From the NCBI GenBank assembly GCA_009936765.1, contig JAACDL010000147.1:1-14260 (forward strand): DNA of 14,260 nt, read 5' to 3'. Source of the DNA: Methanobacteriota archaeon (GTDB lineage: Archaea > Thermoplasmatota > Poseidoniia > Poseidoniales > Poseidoniaceae). A program made the translations under genes and the position numbers. Below the pieces are notes generated by a model that was not told the origin of the DNA, did not search any database, and saw only the letters and a program-made list of their open reading frames with translations. Positions 1 to 9,200 of this stretch are shown here, one piece after another. Each line of letters starts with the position of its first letter. Positions within the stretch are counted from its first letter, which is position 1.

Positions 1-198
1 AATACCAGCATTTGCAATGCGTTGATTATTCCTTCTGGGCCGAGAAACTACTCTAACAGGTTCAGGATTCCAACCGATTACTTCACTCCTCCATCCTTCT
101 TGATGGCCAATGGTAGAAGCATCTACAGCCGACACTATTCTTGAATCGCTAGGTTCTGCAATGAACTCTACATTATCGAGTTCATTTTCACCCCACAT
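1..198 (-). CDS. hypothetical protein, N-terminal fragment (cut by window edge)
   Basis: The minus strand is open from an ATG at 196-198 to the window edge, giving 66 residues with no stop. The protein begins MWGENELDNVEFIAEPSDSR and is acidic at first. It turns basic near residues 50-60 (a PRRNNQR stretch) and has no signal peptide or membrane segment in the visible part, so it looks cytoplasmic. I do not recognise the family. It lies downstream of aglB on the same strand with a 92-bp spacer, so it could be read through from aglB. A weak TATA-like CATATG at 229-234 and an inverted repeat at 216-228 also allow its own promoter. The coding call rests on the uninterrupted frame, plausible codon use and a start placed just after the spacer. 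Confidence 0.7.
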   Translation of the reverse strand, partial: MWGENELDNVEFIAEPSDSRIVSAVDASTIGHQEGWRSEVIGWNPEPVRVVSRPRRNNQRIANAGI

Positions 199-215
199 AA
201 TCTAACGCTGACGCC

Positions 216-228
216 TTCAAGACTTGAA
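216..228. promoter_or_regulatory. perfect 6-1-6 inverted repeat upstream of the edge gene
   Basis: TTCAAG and CTTGAA are exact reverse complements separated by one A, giving a 13-bp dyad. It sits 18-30 bp upstream of the ATG at 198, where an archaeal core promoter would lie, so it could be an operator for a dimeric regulator. The role is inference; only the symmetry is seen. Confidence 0.35.
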
Positions 229-245
229 CATATGTCTCAATCCAG

Positions 246-262
246 TCGGGCCGGGGGCCCGA
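246..262. other. GC-rich hairpin in the aglB downstream spacer
   Basis: TCGGGCC and GGCCCGA form a perfect 7-bp stem around a GGG loop (CCC on the minus strand), 29 bp past the aglB stop. No T-tract follows it on the minus strand, so it does not look like a standard archaeal terminator. It could mark a transcript 3' end, a processing site or a stability element. Its function is unknown. Confidence 0.4.
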
Positions 263-290
263 ATGATGCTCTAGATCCTATTGGAAACTA

Positions 291-3200
291 TCAGAAGCGA
301 GAAGACGAACCCTTGCGGGCAGTCTTGAATCCGCCGTAAAGCACGAGAATTGCCAAAGCAACAATGACAATACCTAACCAAGGAGATTCATCGCCTTCGT
401 CTTCCATGTTAGAGAATTTCCTTTCGAATAATTCTGAATCCTCACTATCCGGGTGTAGCGGTGTATCATCTAGAACTTCTAGAGATACCGAGAATCGTTG
501 AATACCTGGCGGGAAGTCAGAATATTGGAACTCTGCATAAGCAACACCTTCAGCAGGAATGGTAGCAATAGTGAAAGATTGTCTAGCATACACAGTATCA
601 GATATTTCTTGCGCTTCCAAGTAAACTACTACACTTCCAGTTGAAAGGAATCCTTCGTTACTGATTGGAATTGTGAAAATTCCTTCCTCGTTGGCTCCTG
701 CATCTGCAGCTAGAGGCTTGATAGAGTCCTCTACAATTACTAGTTTAGCAACTGATATCTTAGCATTGGTAGTACTGGATTGCACTTCGAAATCGCCTCC
801 ACTTTGAGCAGTGAACTCAACATCACAGGAATCCTTAGTTGAGTTTGCAGCAGCATAGATTGTGAAGGATTGACTTCTCTCAGAGTCTGCAGCCACAGTG
901 ACGTTAGTAATTCCAGGTGTTACCTGCCATCCAGCGTCAACACATGCTTGGCTGAGGCTTGATTCCAGAACAACTGGGTCATCACCGTTACCAAAGTTAA
1001 CCACACGTAAAGTGACTAGAGTGTCTCCACCATCTCCAACACCGATTGATTCAGGTGTGTCTTCAAGAGAGATATTGTATTGTTGAGGTACATTCACTCT
1101 TACACTAGATTCACTCATGCCACCATCAGATACAAATCTCATGTTAACAGGGTGTCCATCGGTGTAGGTACGTGTCTGGTTTTGCAGAGGTAGAGTGATT
1201 CTAACCTCTACTTCTCTGTATAGGAGTTGATTAGAATCGTTGTTGTCCACTCCGATTCCCAATCCAATGTCCATTACTTCTGTCCATTCTCCATCTCCAG
1301 TATCATTCAGATATTCGATCTTCCAGAACTCAGAATCTTGAGAGACCCCGACGCCAGCTGATGCTGTGAATCCGTCTGCGACTTCTGTACCTTCATAGGT
1401 TACTCCAAGTGTCAACTTGATTACTTGGTATCCATTGTCGTCTTCAATCGCATTCATCTCTGTCAAATCGGTTTCATTGAATACTGCACCATCATCTACA
1501 GAAATAACTTCGATAACCAAGTCAGAGTTAACACGTCGTGTGAACTCAACATTTCTATCTTCAGCAGTATCTTGAACCACTAATACTGAAAGTCCAGCAG
1601 TGTACTTCATTGTTAGATTCAGTTGATGTTGAACTGTTTCGAAACTACTGTCAAGTGTTATACTTCCGGATGGAAGAACGATTGACATTTCACCTTCAGA
1701 ATCGAATTGTGATACCCAAGTAATGCCATCACCGAGGTCGAATTCGATATCGACTCCATCAGCAACGTCACCTGCATCATACAGTACGCTGTCTATTGAA
1801 GTCCATGATGAGGTAAGAGATAGTAATCCTCCCTTGGCCATTACTAAGTCGATAGAAGCGCCTTCTTGAACAGATGCCTCTAGTAGTCCAATAGCAACAC
1901 CGCCACCGTTTTCGTCGACATCAGTTCCTTCTACAACAACAATCCAGTCACCTGGTTGAATACTTCCGCTCCATGACAATGTGTCATTTGCATAGTCTGT
2001 TGTTGTGATTGTGACTGTATCACGCACTATTCCACTTACTGGATATAGAGTGATTGTTGCTCCTTCCAAACGGCTAGTTGCGCCTAGGATGTCAGTCATA
2101 TTTCCTGAAACTGTTACAACTCCTGCACTCATTTCGAAGTCCTTGCTTTCGTGAGTGTCATTGACACGGTAGAAACTAGTGTTGTCTTCTGAGTATGTTA
2201 CAGAACCGAAACCAAGTTTGTCTGCGACGACTGTGTAATTATCACGGATTGGAACGAATATCTTCCAAACACCGTCTTCGTCAGTAGCAAGAGATTCATT
2301 GAATCCGTTGTCATTGGTAACTGTAACATTGACACCTTCGATACCTTCGCTCGATGAAGGCATGTCGTTTTCATCAAGATCCCAGTAAATCTTACCACCA
2401 ATTAACACAGACTTGTCTAATTCAACTAATCCTGCTTCCCAGCTACCGTTGACCATTTGGTCTACAGAGTTGTATACTCCTTCTTCCAATGTCCAGGTCT
2501 CGAGTGTTTCAGTACGGTTTAGAGCAAGAGTCCAGTTTCCTGGCATCAAGACTTCGCTGATCATTCCAGTATTATCAGATGGTCCAAGACTTACATTTCC
2601 AAGTCCGTCAAGGCTTACTGCTGTAATACGTGTTGATGTGACATTGACTCCAGTGATAGACTCTTGAAGTTGTAGATTGACAATCATTGCTGTCTTTGTC
2701 TTCAATTCAAGTCCAGTTGTAGCGCCATCAATATCAACAAATCCTCTGAAGATTTCTGTTTCATTGCTGTCTGCTTCATAGTCAGCAACTTCGATGTACC
2801 ATTCTCCTTGTGGGACATAATCCGCAAAGGTTCCATTTGCATCAGTTACAAGCGGATAGAAATCATCTCCTGCATCATTACGTAGCCAAACTGTGGAATT
2901 AGCCATTGCAAATCCACTTTCCATCTGAACAGTACCGGTAATCAGGTAGTCTGCATCAAGGAGGATGTCAATACTTTCAGTAGCAGGAACTAACCCGATA
3001 TCTAGACCAGGTAGTGAGTAAGTGCTACGTCGATAATCACTAGCGTTTTCGTCACGAGGACTATCTTCATACATTTCGATAATGTAATTGCCTACGGACA
3101 ATTCAACTGTTAGTTCGCCGGTAATTTCATCGTACATATCGCTTGTAACATTTACATTGATTCCAAATTCATCAATTGAAGTGATATTGAAGAATGGTGT

Positions 3201-6200
3201 TATTGCGGTACCATTTTCCCATGCACCGTCTTTATTGGTGTCTAGGAACACATGGAATGTTACAGAGACATTGGATGGATTTGCCACCAAATCAACTCCC
3301 TCTGTGACGTTCTCAGCAATTACTGTAACTGGCCCGACATTCATGTCCGAGTTGGATACAGTGAATGTCCATTCACCGTCTCCAAGGTACATTCGGAATT
3401 CACCCTCAGAACCAATCTCGTCTCTCAATTCAAGGCCAGCTGAAGATGTTGCAATAACTTCAGTACCCTGTGAACCAGAGATTCCATAGTTCCAAGCAAG
3501 ACCGCTTCCGTTAGCAGGAGAGTCTCTTAGCCAAACAGTTCCCTGAATCATATTTGGACTTAACAAGTATAGATCAGTATCTGTAACCATGGATGCGTTT
3601 GTAATCAGCATTCCAGCAGTTAGAGAGTTACTTGAAGTTCCAACAAAGGTTCTAGCCGAGACATGGAATTCCATACCTTCTGGCATTCTGAAAGAGTAAC
3701 TACCATTAACATCAGATGTTGATTCAAGAACTATCATTCCAGAGCGAGCCTCGATTGTAACTCCTGAAGCACCTACGAGGTCTTGCTTTGGTATATCGGC
3801 AGGAACGTTGTATTGAGGGTCTTCAAGGATATTCTCGATATATCCTAATTCCTTTCCAGGACCTGCCCAGATCGTACCGTTAATCCAAACACTTACCGCA
3901 TAAGGCAAGGTGATTTCCATGTCTTCTTCAGAGATTTCAAATTCATGCCATAGAACATAATTTTCATCAGATTCATCGGAGATTATCCATTGTCCCATGT
4001 CGATTTCTGCATGGACTGTTCCGTTCTCATCAGAGATTGCTGTAACTTCGTAACTGTTCAAATCAGTACTTTCTGTGTTGGTGAAGGTAATTGTTCGGTT
4101 AGACATGTCTAATCCGGTCTCTCCTCCATCAAGATTGATTGTTACATCTCTCTTTGTAGGTACAGACAGGAGTAGTGTCACGTTTTGTGAATCCAATCCA
4201 ACTGAGAAGTTATGCTCAACTTCGTACCATCCATCTTCGTCGATGTCAACTCTCCACTGGTAGTCACCAGTAGCTAGTGGTCCATAACTGAATGAACCAT
4301 TTTCGTCAGTAACAATCAGAACTGGATCTGATTCCGGAACACCAAAGTCAATTAATTCAATTGTTGAATTTGGTAGTGGTGTAGGATTGCCATTAGTGTA
4401 GAAGTCAGCATACAATGTGTCTTCAAAGATTGAACCTGGCAATTTCATAACGATATCATTTGATGGCTCGATTGTGACTTCAACCGGGTCTGGAAGTAGT
4501 ATTTCTCGACCATTTGGCATCATTGCTATCATGTTGTATGTACCAGGCATTAGTCCTGTCTTGTAGAAAGAACCAGGAGATACCATTGGGCCAGAGAATG
4601 TTCCTTCTCCAATGAATAGTCCTGTTCCATTTGCAGTACCAATACCTTCGTAGATACCTGTGCCTTCGAATGTTTCACCATCAAGGATTTTTACAACGGT
4701 TACTTGACCGTCTGCAGTCATTCTTCCGCTAGCATTTACAATTCCATCAAACAAGTAACTACCATCCTGCTTCAAACAAGCAATGTGAGTAGATTCAGTT
4801 GTGACATCATCCACTGTCTCGTTCCATACAGGCAATGTAGTAACTGTTTCATTTCCTACTGTCTCTACTGTACAATCCGGAGCATCATAGTCAATCCAAG
4901 TTGCCACTATGGAACCTGCACCATCGAATGAAGCGTTAGCAGTGTAAGAGCGACCATCTTGAACCGCTCTTGTATAATTACCAAAGAATCCTGTGACGAT
5001 ACCTGTGTTTCCTTGTGTATCGAATTTACCATCAGTGGTGAATGTAACTTCACCAGTACCTGGAATAACTCGGGAATCTCCAGCATCAGTAGTGAATGAA
5101 CCACTGGTTGTGGTAACAGAATAATTGTTGGTCATTCCCCAAATGTTCGATAGAACAAAGTCAACATCGTCGAGTGCTTGTCCTTCAAAGGACTCATGAC
5201 CAGACCAAGTTACTGTACCAGAAATACCGCTTGACTTTACAGCGATGTCAAAGTTACCATCGAATGCTGTTAATCTGTCAGCTTGTTCTCCAGTAACGTT
5301 CTGCGTCATCTCTCCCATCCAACTCATGTTGGCTACTTGTCCAAGCAATGCAGTGATAGGGTTGATCTCACGGTTGGTGTTAGTTTCAGTCAGAAGATCT
5401 GAGATTTGTGTTTGAATATCCCCTGTAGAGACTAAATCCTTAGCCGCTAAATCATTGAATTCACCTGCGAATGCAGAGACACGAATACGGCCTGCAGGTA
5501 CAGTGTATGACCAGTCGCCGTTTTCATCTGCGTCTGTAAATCCGATTGGAATCCAATAGGTGTCATTGTCCAAATCTGTGGAGTCTTCTCCAGAGAATGC
5601 ATCACGTTCGATAAGAAGTCTAACATTAGGTAGAGGCTGACCGTCGTCAGACATTGCTACTGAACCGCTAACTTCAACACCAGGATAGTACTTCATTATC
5701 TTGACTTGAGTGTTAGAGTTTCCAATCTGATATTCATTGTCAGTGTTGTACCAGTTTGCGATTACAAAGTGGTTCAGCATTGCACCAGGCATTGGCAGAG
5801 CATTGGTTAGCATTGAATTAGGCGTACCTGATCCATAATTAGGGTCGCTAGAGAAGTGCTGTGCTGGTTGCTCAGTAGATGCAAATCCAAGACTGCTTGC
5901 ACCATATCCTACGTATGTCCTTGCTAGCATGGTATCGAAGTAATCTGAGTTATGATCTACTCTAACATTCGCAAGAGTCAACGGATCAAAGGATTGACCT
6001 GATTGTTGATTCAAAACATCCTTGCGCATTTCTTCATTGAATTCAGCACGGGACATTTCTTGATTGAATTGGCCTCGTGTTGTCATGTATACTTCAGTCA
6101 TGAATGTTGAGAAGTCCTGTCCAGATAGAGAAGAAACTGGACTGAAAATACCAGTTGGATTTCTTCCGCTGTATTCAGAGTTGTATACTCCGGCTCTAGC

Positions 6201-9200
6201 ATACAGTTTGTTATCGACTGCTAAGTAACGGATTTCGTGGTCTCTAGTGATTAAATCTCCAGGAGCCCCTTCATAGTCCTGTACTGAGTATACCTTGTTG
6301 TTCGAAAGGTCGACATACAAATTATGCAAAGCCTCATCATCCAATGAAGCGGTCAATAATTGAGTAATTAACGCAATTCGAGCGTTTGCTTTGTGGATAC
6401 CTGTACTTACAGAATCGAATTCCTCGATTAAGTCAGAAGTGTACCAATAATCACCGAAGATATGGTGAGTGGTGTTATCCTCTGTATCGGATGCAGCACG
6501 AATGTTGTTGTTGAATACAGGTTGAGCTTCGTTAATTGAACTGAAAGCCTCTCCTACACCATCGTAGCCATCTGAACAAGGGATTAAATCTCCATTCTCG
6601 TATACTTTGTAAACTAGAGGAGTTTCCACATTCACAACTCCATCAATGTATGGATTTCGACCTTCTGCCATGACGACATCATCGTTTACCATGATAACCT
6701 TGAATGAACGATCTAGAACATCATCAGACTCCAAACTGGTCTGAATAGTAATGAATTCAGACTTCTGGTCAGCAGTCAAGTGAGATGTTAATGTGCTTGT
6801 GAAGGAAGGTGTGTGAGTTCTGTCGCCTGTTTTTGCGTCATTGTATGACAAATCTGCTTCAGACAATCTCCAGATGAACATTGCTGCCAAGTCTTCTTGG
6901 CTTCTAGCCAACAACATGTTACCTGCTGCTGGTATTCCAGACTGGAAGTTATCAGATACTGAAGGGTGGTCTCCTGTTTCTAGTGCTTGGAAACCATAAT
7001 CCCACCAAGATACGAAAGCAGGTTTGTCCGAATACGGTTGGTCAGTGTCTTGTTGTGCTAACCAAGTATTAGCGCGATTCCAACCATCACCATTGAATCC
7101 AGAACCGAAGGAACCAGTGTACCATCGTGAGTTCTCATCATACGTAGAGTCGTCTAGTATTGAGAATCCAAAGTCATTCCATCTTAGAATATCAGGTACA
7201 ATGTTGTAGATTGTTTCATCCATGTCTGCTTCATTTTGTCCGCCATTTGGCATAGCAGCATCTATTCCGTAAGTTGCATGTTGACTGACTATCATCAACA
7301 ATACCATACCTATAGCACTGAATTGTGGAGTGCGCCATAATGCCTTTCTAGCATTTGAAATTCTTTCGCCAGGAGTACGGATACCCATTCTTCTCCAAGA
7401 ACGAGCCATGTTTCCAGCACCGCTAGCCTTCCACAGACTGATTATTCCCCAAGCGCCCATAACTGTCATAGCAGGTGCAGCGTTGAACAGGAATCTTCCT
7501 GCGGACCAAGCCATGTAGGATGCAATAAGAACCCACATTCCGAGAATTAGTTTGGTCTGGCTCTTTCTGACGACACCATCCCATAGGGCTACAACACCCA
7601 TAACAATTGCAAGGACGAAGATAATTGGACCGAAAGCAGCGTACAGTTGACCCGGTTGAGGGGCGCCTGCTTCTGCAATTGTCAGGAAAATCTTGTTCTT
7701 AGTGAAGTATCCTGAACCTGTTGTTAGGACATTCCATGCATTCGAAATATCTGAAATTTGTAGAATGTAGATGATGATACCAAATACAGCTCCACCAGAT
7801 ACAAGAGAACCTAGAACCAATAACCATGGTTTGTCACGGAATCCGGTTGTAATCCATGCGATGGCTACAGTGAATAATGTGATGAACAACAATGGTTGTA
7901 GACCAGTAGGGTCAGTGATCAAGTCCAATTCTGGGTGACCATAGAATGGTAAAACCATCATGTAGATGGTCCCTAGCATCATGATATTGAGTGCAGATAG
8001 AATAGTACTGTCTTTTCTTCTGAACATGTTCATAGCCACTTGAACGAAGTATGCCAAGAATATGATTGCAGGACCGTATACGAATCCTTTCCAACCCAGA
8101 GCAACTATTCCGAAACAGACACCTGCTGCGATAGCATTTGCTGATGCGGCTCTTCTCTCTTTCAGAACAGCAGACATTGCCGCTATTATTCCAGAAGGAG
8201 TTGCATTGGTAGTACGAGATAGTCTGTCGTCTCCACCTGCTTTAACCGCTCTAAGGTAGAACATGAAGGCTGCTGTTAGGAATAGTAGTACGAATGAATC
8301 GTGGTCAGCCATTCCCCATGTGGACTTCTGAACGTGTGTTGGCATGAAGGCGATTAACCAAGCAGCAACTACGCCAGCACCTTTTCCGAAGTTGTCTCTT
8401 GCGATACCAGCCATCGGGAAGATGATTAGTGCACCAAAGATTGCAGGAAGTGCAAGCATTGCATACCATACAGCATCATTAGATTCGATACCTAGGCTAG
8501 TTAGCAACATTGCACCAATGGCCATAGACCATGAGAACAATGGAGGACGTGGGTTGATTCCACCAACTGGATAGTTCCTGTCAGCATCGAAAATTAGGTG
8601 AGCGTTCTCTGCTACAATGTAGTCGATAACTCTCTTCATGTACCAAGGGTCAGAACCTCCGGTTAGATCCCATTCTGCTCCACCTGAAGGGTTCATTGAA
8701 GGTACAAAGAACCACTGTACACGTATTGCTAATGCTAACATGAAAGCCATGAAGGTCATGATACCTGCCCAGTGATTAGACCAGAATACTCGTGCCTGAC
8801 TTGGTTCGTGAGCCTCACGGTTCATCCAACCACCATAATCCTCATGGGTAGCAAACCAATAGATGGCAACTCCAATGAAGAAAGTAATTCCGAACCAAAT
8901 CCAAACAGCCCATGTTCCTTCTAGGCTCTCGCTGGACCAGTGTCCTGATTCATAAAGTGAAGACACGATGTAAAGAATCCACATTGACCCCATGAAAATC
9001 GCTCTAGTAAACCAGCGTTCAGCAGTCATCCAAGCACAACTCAATGCGACTACACCGGTGAGTGCAGCAGGCCAGAATCCAATGTAACCATGGTATCCAT
9101 CTTCGAACCAGATGCCCAAGATGTCCATGTCTGAAAGTGTGTTAAAGTAATACATGACTGCAATGTGAGTTGCAGCCCAAACCGCTAGTGCGATTTGTAA

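Noticed and set aside
898..8574. Several short open frames on the plus strand and in other minus frames inside aglB
   Set aside because: They are shadows of a strongly supported long gene, have no signals of their own and no recognisable domains.
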